In this document: piece by piece, positions 47,633 through 57,399 of the stretch | How positions within the stretch are numbered: the stretch's first letter is position 1 | How the letters are laid out: each line of letters starts with the position of its first letter | Source of the DNA: Ancylostoma caninum | Taxonomy: Eukaryota > Nematoda > Chromadorea > Rhabditida > Ancylostomatidae | Reading direction: 5' to 3' | DNA: 64,000 nucleotides | NCBI GenBank assembly: GCA_037903475.1 | Contig: JBAJFG010000437.1 | Coordinates: forward strand, 682,001 to 746,000 | Position numbers and translations under genes: made by a program | The notes under the pieces: generated by a model | What the model saw: the letters and a program-made list of their open reading frames with translations, nothing else | Databases searched by the model: none | What the model was told of the DNA's origin: nothing

Positions 47633-47848
47633 ACTGTGCAGCACAAACGCAGCCCGAATGGTTCGAGTAGAAATCCTAGCAGCAACCATTCCCAATTACT
47701 GCAATCCTCCCCTCGACTGCTGCTCGAGCTTTCTTCCCTTTAGCAGCAGCTGAGGAGAGAGGGAAGGATGACAGCAACTGGGAACCGTTACTGCTAGGAT
47801 TCTTAGTCAAACCATTATGCCGTTTGGGCTGCGTTCGTGCTGCACATT
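47633..47848. mobile_element. Foldback element, about 215 bp
   Basis: GTGCAGCACAAACGCAGCCC..AATCCTAGCAGCAAC on the left is mirrored by GTTACTGCTAGGATT..GGGCTGCGTTCGTGCTGCAC on the right. Confidence 0.8.
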
Positions 47849-48195
47849 TATCAGAGAAGGAATGAGACGCTGAAGAAACACTGAACCGACTGTGTTGAGG
47901 TCATAGGTGATCACATCAGAGGTAAAACATTGCTTGAACTGATTCTATTCGATTCTCACAATTATCTCAGAAGTTTTTCAAACTTTCCTCGCATACCCTC
48001 ACTGCTCTGTCAGGGGTCTCCACACAGGTCTTCATATTTTTCAGGTACATTTTGTTAGTGCTGAATTGCTTATTTTTCAAGAGGAAAAATTAGGTTGGGA
48101 TGGCAAAACAGTGGGATCTATCTGAGAACTCGTTGAACCAAGTCGAACTTCATCAAAATTTGAACACCAAATTGAAAGGCGAAACTAAGACGAAC

Positions 48196-50927
48196 CTTAT
48201 TTTGAGACATGAATTTCCTCTCTTGTTGCGCTATCACTTCTTTATGGATTTTGTGATGTATTGTGACGGCATCTTCATCCGTCTGTAAGAAGAAAACGTG
48301 AGATATATGACTTTAGAAAGAGAGATCATTATTGCGCCCATAAGTTTTGGAATTAATTGCTTTACGAGAGTAGTTCCGCTGACCTTGAGGAAGCCGAATA
48401 GATGAATTGCCACAGATATTGCGACGAAAATCACGATATAAATGATTTCGAATATTATGAACCAGTAGGGCTGAATACCAGATTCCTCTAAAATGTTAAA
48501 TTTTTCGAGCTAAATAGAACGTTATTCCATCTAACACGTGTTTCCATGATTTAACGAACTCTTTCAAAAACATATTATTACCTTCTCAAAATGCTTCTTA
48601 TTAAAGTTTCAAGTGAAATTCATTTCTACTGGCTTTATATATGGAACTCCGTCTGTCCAGATTTTGTTAGGGACAACTCTGGTGAAAACGTTGATTTGCC
48701 TACCCGATTCGGAGGAGTCCGACATCGACCGTCTGGGTGAGTAGTGAGGGTGGTGGATGTATGCTGCCCTAGAGGGATCAATGAAACAAACTGATGATAA
48801 AGATAGAACACACTTCATGTATTCAACAAGCAAATCAGAGCCTGGATCACCAATGGCAGCTCTTGGGTGAAGGACCGCAGCTTGTGGGGCAACGAAATAA
48901 GCTTTGACTTCGCAATGTAACTGCTGGAGAAAAGCGTCCGGCCTGCGTTTTGCCGTTCCGGAATTTCTGAGTATTTTTCTGGAAACGTTCTGAATATCAC
49001 AAGTCAAATGGTGACGTGAATCTTAATCGGAGCCTGCGAAGTTTTAATTAGCTTATCTTGAACTTATCTGCCGTGTGATTTTGTTCCAATTTCTTTGAAT
49101 AGTTTTTGCTGTTTCGTTACTCAGTTCTACTCTGCTGCTTCTTTCTTTCCCCAACCAAGTAATTTCTCATTTTTCTCTATTTTTTCCCAGTGTGAACAAG
49201 TTGGGAAAAATTTTTCAAATTGTTTATTTTCACAGCTGAGACACTCACCCGCTCCAATATCGAGTTTGACCTTCAAAATAGGGGGTTTTAACCGTTTTTT
49301 TTCACATTTCAAGCACATTATTGGAATTAGCAAGTCGAGTAGGACCAGATTCCGTTGATATCTCGATACCCGTCATGAAGTGAGACACTGTCTTTGATAC
49401 CACTGCGAAGATTTATCGGAGGTGATTCAATTTTGTACCGGATAAGCTAACAAGGAAAGGATACTTGGTCAGTGTGGCCATTCATAGCAAGATGTATATT
49501 TCCTTATGCAGTTTGCGATACTGATTCTGGATCCGTTTTCAAAATTAACCAAACTCCTCTCAGCGGTAAGTTATGCCCATTTTTGGTGTTCATGAAGAAG
49601 CGCTGAGATTAGTTTCTAATGAGGGCTCGTAGCGCAACAGTAAGTCTCTCATTCTCCAGACAAGAAATGACAGGCTCAGCTTTTGCTGAAGAATGATACA
49701 GTGTGGTGAGAGCATCAGAGTTTATTACAATGAAAATAACAACTGAAGGAAATCTCTTCGCAACCACCATGTTCACAATGACTAGTCAAGTCTACAGCGA
49801 AGAAGAACCCGACTCCAATTACTTATTACGGATTTACTCGACTACAACTTGAAATTACGGAGAACATCTATACAAGGGTCTGATAAGAAATTTTAGAGCT
49901 CTATCATTCGAGTGAAATATTAATTCCAGCCAAATAATGCTCCTCTACATATTTTGTTCGAAGTTAAGGAAACAATAACTGTGACTAAAATTTTTTCGTT
50001 CGCTACCCTGTCTACCAGGAACTCTTAGGTTCTAACTATTTTGGAGCTTTTCAGCATCATCCTATGCGTACAAATTATTGAAATTTCATTTTTGTCCACG
50101 TAGCCACACCAACACTCATGTTATTTGACCGTTCCCAAAAATCGACTTAGATGATGTGGTGAGAATTTTTCCAGATGCTCCCAAAACCTTCACATCATCT
50201 AATTTTGAGCCGAAAACATGATAGAACAACCTAGGAACGGTTCTTCAAGAGGAAACAAGCGATGAATAAAAAAAATGCAAAACTGTGGGAGTAGCAGGAC
50301 TCGAACCCCTGCCACGGTGCATGAAGAACGAGCAACTTACCTCTACACCACGGACCAACTAGGTAGGGTAGCGCTGAACGTTCGGAATGAAGCACGTAGC
50401 GAGGAACTCCCATATTTCTATTATTTTTTAAAATACTTCTCACCAAAATACGAGCCGATAAGTAATTTTCTGAAGAAGGAGAGGCTTACTTTTGCCTTAC
50501 GTACCCATCCACGTACGCAAAGCTTAGAATTTCTGCATAAGTGCCAAAAATGGCCATAACTCATCGCAGGGAGAAGTTTGGTCAATTTTGAAAACGGATT
50601 TGAAATCAGCGTTGCAACTGCATAAGACCATATACAACTTGCTAGGAATGGCCACTGACCAAGTATCCTTACCTTGTAAGTACCGCTTCTGCTGGTATCG
50701 GCCCACATCCGACATCGAGAAAGTGCTGTTCCCTCTGGATCCGGACCAGACATAGCGATTCATTCCGTCAGCTTGTAAACGGGTTGCTCCTGCTGTTGCA
50801 ATGTCTATGCTGACCCGATATCAACACTCACTGTCCAGAGAAGATGTAGCATGTGATCCTTCCTCCTTCTTCAAAAGTGTTGCTCGTATTTCCTTTTCCT
50901 CTTTCAATTGGCTCGAAGAAGGAAGCG
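48196..50927 (-). CDS. Unrecognised multi-exon membrane protein gene (partial model)
   Basis: I do not recognise the family. Exons, 5' to 3': 50832-50927 (charged coil, LKEEKEIRATLLKKEEG); 50673-50792 (contains MNRYVWSGSRGN and SMSDVGRYQQKRYLQ); then at least one unassigned exon, possibly in 48810-48990; 48704-48768 (AAYIHHPHYSPRRSMSDSSE); 48384-48487 (YWFIIFEIIYIVIFVAISVA, a membrane helix); 48196-48282 (TDEDAVTIHHKIHKEV, a charged tail). Phases agree between the first two exons and among the last three, and acceptors and donors are reasonable (TTTTAG, CTTACAG, GTAAGG, GTCAGC, GTTCGT). It lies about 0.7 kb downstream of the other minus-strand gene and has a similar charged-region-then-helix layout, so it may be a diverged paralogue or, less likely, the 3' part of one long gene. 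Start and stop are not fixed. Confidence 0.5.
49020..50660. other. Intron with an inverted duplication and a tRNA-like fragment
   Basis: About 145 bp at 49455-49600 is repeated in reverse at 50525-50670. Both share GGATACTTGGTCAGTG and CCGTTTTCAAAATT.ACCAAA. One copy starts at the donor of the 50673 exon. Confidence 0.6.
50286..50360 (-). pseudogene. tRNA-like sequence (probable tRNA pseudogene)
   Basis: On the minus strand an A-box-like TGGTGTAGAGGTAAG is followed by a perfect B box, GGTTCGAGTCC. The acceptor ends do not pair and the T stem is out of register, so a working tRNA is unlikely. No anticodon is assigned. Confidence 0.35.
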
Positions 50928-51652
50928 CTTTACGTTAAAAAAATCACTTCAGTTACTGGATGATTCCTTTCCGGAGTTTTTGAATAAACAGATAGATGCG
51001 TAGCTGTTGCAGCTCCTTCCAGAGATGAATTTTAATGAGGACTTTCTTTCACAGTCAAGAGAATCTATGAGCGTTCTGTACTAAAGCCGCGAGAGAATAT
51101 CTTTCGAAAAAATCCGTGAGTTACTCAATAATGTTGTAGATAGTGGGTTGCCGAGTACACAATTTATATGGGTATTTTTTGAATAAAATCCTACGTAGTC
51201 TGGCTTTTTTCGTTTCCGTGAATTATTTATTGAGAAATTCTACTATTCATTGCTTATTTTTCATATCTCGTAAAATCTGTGGACGATTGAAAAGAAACAT
51301 CTGAAAGTGTTATATCTTGACACCTACTGCTTATTTCACAAGCCCTATTTTAGAGATTCTGAATACGGGTACCATTTCATTTATTATTCTATTATTTCGC
51401 CGTTTTTACACTGAAAACATGAGAAACTATCCGCCTGCAGTTGGCCTGAAAGTACCGCTTGTTTTGGTAACATAGCCAAAGTCTCAAATTGTCGGCAGCT
51501 TTACAGTTTCTGTCTTGGCAAAAGTTTATATCTCCTCTTTAATGACCATTTTTATTAATATCGCAAAATTCGCTATGACATTCAACAACTTCTATACTGC
51601 AAAACTATGTAGAACCTCTATCACATCATGAAATGTCAGATGTAATACTCAG

Positions 51653-54600
51653 TCATGAAATATCACAATGAGGAATGTGAGAGTAAGCGAATTTCGCCTG
51701 TGTAGGGATTCCGTACATAGTGCGGGGGAAGATTCGAGCTGAAAAAAAATTTCATCTTTTTTTTGTAAGAAAGTTGGGGAAAACAGGAGAAAAAGTATTG
51801 TATGAACTCACTCTGAGCGAGAGAACTCGCAATATGTGTATCCTCCAGGAGTTTCCTTCTAAATTATCCGTTATACGAAATTGGGATGATTCTTTTCAAA
51901 ATTCTTCACTTACATATTCATGAGCCCCAACGTGAGACACACTTTGCACTGGGAGTGCCATGGCTCGATAAGGCCCATGTGCACAGGTACACTGTTCATT
52001 TTCGCGAAGAGAAGAATTAGCCTCGACATGCTGTTGCGGACGATAAGTTTTTAGATGCTTCATGTTAAAATCTCCGACTTACTTGTTCGTCAGCTTCAGA
52101 GTGAGACACTCTTTCTATTGGGATTTCTATTGATCGACGAGAACCAGGCAAACAGGTGCAGGGCTCATTTTCACGGCGAGAAGATCGATCTTCAACATAG
52201 TGTTTTGATTTGCGAGTTCTCGAACGTTTTCGTTTTCGTCTTGTTGATCCGCTGAAGAATACCACTGTAGAACAGTCCGAACTTAATTTGGACGAATTAG
52301 GGCAAAAGGTCTCCCCAGCAAGGTGGTGTTTTATAACGATAGGGCTCGCTGGTATGTCTAGGCGGTGTTTCCTGTCACGCGCTTACGAATTTTTGGCAAC
52401 AACAACCATGATTTTAAAGTCCTTAAAAGCATAGCCCCCAGTCCTACGTAGCACCGCCACCCGTCCAATATTGGCGCACATTCGCATCACAGACTTCTCA
52501 GAGCAAAAATAGCAGTTAATTCTAGAGAAAAGCCGAGAATTGGCTAGGGTAAGTCAACGCCGAAGACCTAAACGACTCAGTGGGGCAGTTTTCAAACGAG
52601 CAGTGGAGAAGATGGATAGGCGCGTGCATGTTGAAGACATTGAAAAAGATTATGGGAGCATACTCGAAAAGCTTCGAATTTTCAAAAGTTTGCTGCTATA
52701 AGAAGAGATTATCAGCGTAGAGAAAGACTAAGCGAGAGAATACTGCAAATGCTGGAAGAAAAACAAAAAAAGGCAAATGCTGGGAACACTGTTGTCAAAC
52801 ACAAGATACTGTGCTATGAGTTGCGACAAAATTACTAGAAAACATTAAGAATTTTCTGAAAGAACTGCTCCAGAAGGCGACGGAGAACAGAGCGTGCTTG
52901 AAAAAAAGCTTGTAGAGAAGTTCAGATTCGGCGGAAGATGCCCACAACACTCGTGAATTAACATGGCAGAAGAGCAATTGTAAGGACATGGATGGAAGAG
53001 ATTTGCCGAACGTACTTCAATGAGTTGTTCGCCTCGGCCAAAAGCATTGGTCGTTCTGTCTTTGAGGAAATCGGGCGCGTCCCAGAAGTCCTGAGTGCAG
53101 AATTCGATATGGCATACGAAATATGAATACTAGCAAAGCTGCAAGCCCCCAAAACACTAAAGCAGGAAAAATAAGAGCAGGCGGTAGAAGTTCTTGACAA
53201 GGCATTGAGGATCAAGTTCATGAAGTACATTAGCCCAGATAGAAGCGAACAATGGAAGCACGCTAGATCTGTATTGGCACTGAAAAAGGTGACAGGAAAG
53301 ATATTCGAAAGTAGAGGCCAGTGACCCTCTTGGCTCAGTTGTACAAAATCTTCATGAGAGTCATCTAGAATGGAGCGCACCCAGATGAGAGCATGCCAAA
53401 AGAGCAAGCAGGATTTCATGAACTCGTTTTCCTTTTTCCACTATCGACCGTGTTTTCACTATCTCGCAAGTGGAGGAACGATTCAAAGAATACGGGCTTC
53501 AGTTATGTCTCCTGTTCGTAGACTTTCAGAAGGCATTTGATTCCGTGGAACAGTGCTGTACTCAAAAAAAAAAGACTGACCAAGATGTGATCAGCATGTG
53601 TTAGGAGAAACAGTGAAGCAGCCCTACATTGAAATCAGTCTCATTGAAAGTCCTCTGGAGATCCGTATGAAGAGACGGGCAAAACAAGATGACACCTGCT
53701 TCCAGAAAGTCTTTACGAGTACAGTAAAATCAGTCTTGAAACAAGTTGTTGAGAAAGACGTCCGTGGAAATAGATGGAGAAACAGTACAAATGCTGCTGT
53801 TCAGCGCTGACGTGGTGTCGGTAGCGAGTAGACCAGAAAACTACCAAATCTTTCTAACGAAATATTTCAGCTTGAGTGGGTATGTTCTCCATCCATCATA
53901 AGCTAAATCTGCTCGGCATCGAGATTATGCGACTAGATAGGGTGGCAGTGAAGAAATTTATGTTAAGAGGAAATAGAAGAGATTAAAAAAAACAAAAGTG
54001 GTGGAACCATTGATGAAACAGCAGATGCTCAAATGGATCATAAGCTTACCCTCGGCTTCTAGTCGTTCTTCTACTACTGTCGGTTAAATCTACGGGCTCC
54101 TCTATACGACAAGTGCATGGCAGTTCAACATCAACATCAGCTTAATTTGGCACTTATTAGAATTTTTCAAAGCTGTGATTAAATAGAGTAAATACCTTGT
54201 TTTTTAGAGGCACGTTTTCTATAATGTACGTGGTAGTGATGTACGAGACAGAGTAGTTCGAGGAACTGAAATATAGATAGGAACATTAGGAGTTGTGAGA
54301 AATCCTACCTAATCGCGATACTCACAGATAAAACAATAGTAGTCGCAGCGACTCGCTCGACTGGAATGATAAATTCGCCATCTTTATCGCTTGATATTAC
54401 GGCTAGAAGCAGTATGGCGATCATGATAACACAGATGTCAACGGCTGCACATATCAATAGCATTTCTGTAGAAGACTGTTTTCTAACTGAACCCGGCTGG
54501 CACGAAAAAAATGATTTCTAGCTTACTTTTCGTGCGCATTATAAGCAGCTCAATTGTGGCAAAAGCTGATCCAACATGTACAATTATGAAACACATCATA

Positions 54601-57318
54601 TACAACAGAGGAGCATCATAAGAGTGGAGCAGCTGAAATTGGAAAAGCCTGTTAGGAGCAATTTACTGGAGCGTTGTGACCCTACTACTACTACTGTACT
54701 ACTGTTTTGGTCCTGTAACATTCAAAATGTCAGAAAGATCGGGTTGGTTCACATTCAATGATGGTCGATCGCTATTGCACAGCGGAATGCGCGGCTGTGC
54801 CACACCATTCACCCTCTCAGGCAATTCTAGCGGACCTTCCGCGGGCGGATTCAGGCCCAGCGGCCGGCCCGCGTGCCAATTCAGCGGGCGGGGCTTGTTC
54901 ATGGCCGGCCCACGTGCCATTTAAGTGGGCGGGGCTTGTTCGCGGTCGGCCCGCGTGCCTTTTTAGTGGGCGGGGCTTGTTTGCGGTCGGCCCGCGTGCC
55001 ATTTTAGTGGGCGGGCTTGCTCGCGGCCGGCCCGCGTGCCATTTTAGTGGGCGGGGTTTCCTGGCGGGCCTCCCGCGTGCCACGTTTGTGGGCGGGGCTG
55101 CTTGGCGGGCCGCCGGCGCGCGAGAATTTCTGGTGTGGGTGCGTGAGGACGAGGCGGTGGCAGATGCAGGACGTTGACGGGGGAGGGGGAGAGGTGGAAA
55201 AAATGGAGTGGCTCGCCGCTCTAGGGTGCGGATGTAAAATAAAAATAATAAATATCAATTTCAGTGTTAAATGATCAGTGATAACTATCAAAGAGTAATA
55301 ATTATTACAAACACTAAAAAAATCTGTTTTACAAAGCAGTTTCCAAATTTCTTTCTTGAGGGGGATGGGGTGGTGGCGTTCCCCTGCGTCCGCCGCCAAT
55401 GAGATCTATCTATCCAAAGGCTCAGCATTTCCTGGGCAAGGGTTTTCATGCAGTGGATTTCGATGCCCACTCTGATGCGATGAAAGGAAGTCTTACGTCA
55501 ATACAGCGGCTCGTGGTTAGAGTGTTAGAAGGGCAATTCATGCTAGGTGCGTGCCTCAGTCGCTCGTCAGGTGCATGACTTCTTTTGTGTATTATTTCCC
55601 TTGAGAACGCTTAATACGGCACACACATATTCAATGGTAAGAAAGCGCGGATGCCGCGAGGCTGAAAACGCCTGCGTCCCACCTGCGCTGCGTCAGGAGA
55701 CGAGGCGGTCAGCTGTGACTCGGCTTATCTTTCATCATGTAGACGCAAGCGCGTCAAACGCACGTGTTTAGTATAAACTGCCTTGAACACTTCAAGATTC
55801 ATGAGTGCTCTTGTTACTGGTAGTTATAGGTAATTCAAGTCTCATCCATCACAACCTTCTCATTCGTTCGCTGTAGTCCCAAATCGGGGACGTTGAGTCA
55901 TAATCGACTCACTATGTATCCATACGTACCGATAGAGTACTGAGGTGATTGAGAATGAAGCCATTAGCGAACTGAAAGGGTTTCTGGATATCTGCAAAGA
56001 TGGTCGAGTGGATAGAGCAGCGGACTCTGGAGAATGAGAAGGTAGGTTCGAATCCTCAGTGAGCTCGACAACAATCTAAAGATGCGCGGGCTTTGCAAAA
56101 TGTCCGCTTTTTCTAATTTCGGAAGTTTTTGATAATTTCATACTGTTTCCGTGCTCAGAGGGATCGTTATGATGCGCTCACTTTGCCACGCGCTGCTGTT
56201 CTAGGAGCCCGCCCGCGCTCCTTTAGCGTGCTTCCCGCGCCCGCTTGGCGTGCCTCCCGCGCTCATTTATCGTGCCTCCCGCGCTCGTTTTGCAATTCGC
56301 CCGCGGGAGCGATGTGGGGCCGGCCGCAGAACAAGCGCGGGCAGGCCGCCAGAATTGCCTGAGGTGGCGAACCGCTTGGGCGGAGTGGAGGCTGGGGGGG
56401 GGGGAGGTTGCCAGAATTGCCGCTCCACCTACAATTTCTTAGCCTCATTTCTCCATCTCTAGGGCTTTCCCAAGATTTCTGAGTACGCTTGGCACGGGAT
56501 GCTTGCTGAGCTACTTCTCAATTCAAACCGAAGCTGGCATTCATCACCGAAATAACCCGAGGTAAACGTGATAACGTTTCCAAATTTACCCAAAATCAAT
56601 AGTGTTTACCCAGACGGGACAGGCTATAGCCCAACAACGCCCACCAGCTTCAGCGCCCAATGTGCCGCGGAGATGGTGCGACGCGGTGTCTTTTCTGCAG
56701 TGCAATAACGAGTGACCATTACCTTAGGTGCTGCTTTTAATTTCAAAAAAAAATGTATACTCACCATGCTGAAAATATACAAACAGAAAATAATTTTTGC
56801 AGCACAGCAGACCACGACTGACACATACGACCAACTTAGTGGAGGAAGACTGAGTAGATATCGAGAAAACGGTTGTACATTCACGTTATGCCAGAACCGC
56901 TGAATACACTATATTCGTTAGGATGGCATCTTAGTAAAACAAAAAGGTGAAGTCACCCCAATTTTTTCTTTTTCCTTAGCAATTTCCTGCCTTTCTTTCT
57001 CGATATCTCTTTCAACTGCTTCGATAGCTTCCAGTCTCAGGGATTCGGTAGCGCCCAATTTTGCCAACTGTGAGGGTGTTGCTATGTCATCATCTAGCGT
57101 GAATACTAAATATTGCTGCTTAATTTGTAAAAAAAAACTCGCCGTGTCTTTTTACAGTACTGCCTCACCCTGGCACTGGTCCTTTAAGGGCTCTTTGGTC
57201 TTTTTCATCCCTTTGAAAGCCTTTGTCAGATTTTGCATGGGGTTCGGCAGTTTCGCTTTCTTGAGCTTTGCTAATTTTTTGCCCTTGGTTTTGCCTTCCT
57301 CTTTTCGAGAAGGTGTAT
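51653..57318 (-). CDS. Unrecognised four-helix membrane protein with charged N-terminal and Cys-x-Cys repeat tail
   Basis: Family not recognised. Nine exons with matching phases: 57169-57318 (Lys-rich module), 56957-57093 (charged coil), 56765-56899, 54527-54632, 54326-54465, 54196-54265, 52083-52264, 51914-52030, 51653-51697 (stop TGA). Likely membrane helices: SYVSVVVCCAAKIIFCLYIF; LLYMMCFIIVHVGSAFATIE; MLLICAAVDICVIMIAILLL; TTIVLSFLELLCLV. An Arg-rich stretch follows (STRRKRKRSRTRKSK), then two copies of a RENExCTC..VSH module, then AKFAYSHIPHCDIS. Splice sites are mostly strong (TTTCAG or CTACAG, GTGAGT, GTAAGT). The four-helix layout recalls LAPTM or MARVEL-type proteins, but no signature supports either. 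At least one more 5' exon (59222-59377) probably belongs. The start codon was not found. The intron at 52.27-54.19 kb has taken an RTE element. Confidence 0.6.
51914..52264 (-). CDS. Duplicated Cys-x-Cys exon pair of the membrane protein gene
   Basis: The exons at 52083-52264 and 51914-52030 encode aligned modules: HYVEDRSSRRENEPCTC..P..RVSHSEADE and HVEANSSLRENEQCTC..P..SVSHVGAHE. They are separated by a 52-base intron and both end in GTAAGT donors at phase 0. The first has an extra Arg-rich leader. This looks like a tandem exon duplication; function unknown. Confidence 0.65.
52505..53990 (+). mobile_element. RTE-type non-LTR retrotransposon remnant (reverse transcriptase)
   Basis: Read in shifting plus frames: RRPKRLSGAVFKRAVEKM and EKLRIF (linker before the RT); then PVTLLAQLYKIFMRVI, KEQAGFH, DRVFTISQVEERFKEYGLQL and LLFVDFQKAFDSVEQ (RT blocks with the first catalytic Asp); later VEIDGETVQMLLFSADVVSV, where the expected FADD box is altered. 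Many stops and frameshifts break it. These block patterns match RTE-1-like elements of nematodes. No intact endonuclease is visible, so the copy is 5'-truncated and dead. Confidence 0.8.
54761..54850. mobile_element. Left end of possible composite repeat
   Basis: ATGGTCGATCGCTATTGCAC..GCGGAA, then CAGGCAATTCTAGCGG. Inverse counterparts occur at 56345-56370 (GCCAGAATTGCCTGAG) and 56680-56720 (TGCAGTGCAATAACGAGTGA-CCAT). Confidence 0.45.
54855..55115. repeat. GC-rich satellite, about 41-bp unit, six copies
   Basis: The unit is GGCCCGCGTGCCATTTTAGT followed by GGGCGGGGCTTGTTCGCGGTC. Later copies diverge (CCTCCCGCGTGCCACGTTTG). A period of 41 rotates the reading frame, so the long Arg/Pro/Gly frames on both strands are artefacts. 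Confidence 0.85.
55994..56069 (+). pseudogene. tRNA-like sequence (probable tRNA pseudogene)
   Basis: A box-like TGGTCGAGTGGATAGAGC and a B box GGTTCGAATCC are 50 bases apart, as in a tRNA. The anticodon and T stems and the acceptor ends do not pair well. It could be a decayed tRNA or a tRNA-derived SINE head. Confidence 0.4.
56195..56300. repeat. GC-rich minisatellite, about 22-bp unit
   Basis: GCGTGCCTCCCGCGCTCATT-like units repeat four or five times. The composition resembles the 41-bp satellite 1.2 kb away, and it lies between inverse copies of that region's flanks. Confidence 0.6.
56957..57093 (-). CDS. Charged coiled-coil exon of the membrane protein gene
   Basis: Encodes DIATPSQLAKLGATESLRLE then AIEAVERDIEKERQEIAKEK, a likely amphipathic charged helix just before the first membrane segment. 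The acceptor CGCTAG and entry phase 1 join the 57169 exon; the donor GTGACT leaves phase 0. Confidence 0.62.
57169..57318 (-). CDS. Lys-rich phase 1-1 exon module (copy X)
   Basis: DTPSRKEEGKTKGKKLAKLK..MKKTKEPLKDQCQ. The exon is 150 nt, entered and left in phase 1, with acceptor ACATTTAG and donor GTGAGG. The ending (EPLKDQCQ) matches copy W (DPLDDQLQ) and the decayed copies near 62 kb (HRCQ, HRCR). Confidence 0.65.
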
Positions 57319-57399
57319 CTAAATGTTTAGTCAATTATTAGTCATAAAATTGAGAATGTTGACTTTCGGAAGGTTATGAAGGAAAAAAATTGGAGAAAC

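Noticed and set aside
49621..49700. tRNA-like CTCGTAGCGCAACAGTAAG
   Set aside because: No GGTTCRA B box and no cloverleaf pairing.
54758..55177. 139-codon Gly/Pro/Arg frame
   Set aside because: Translation of the 41-bp satellite; the period is not a multiple of three and the same motif rotates through frames.
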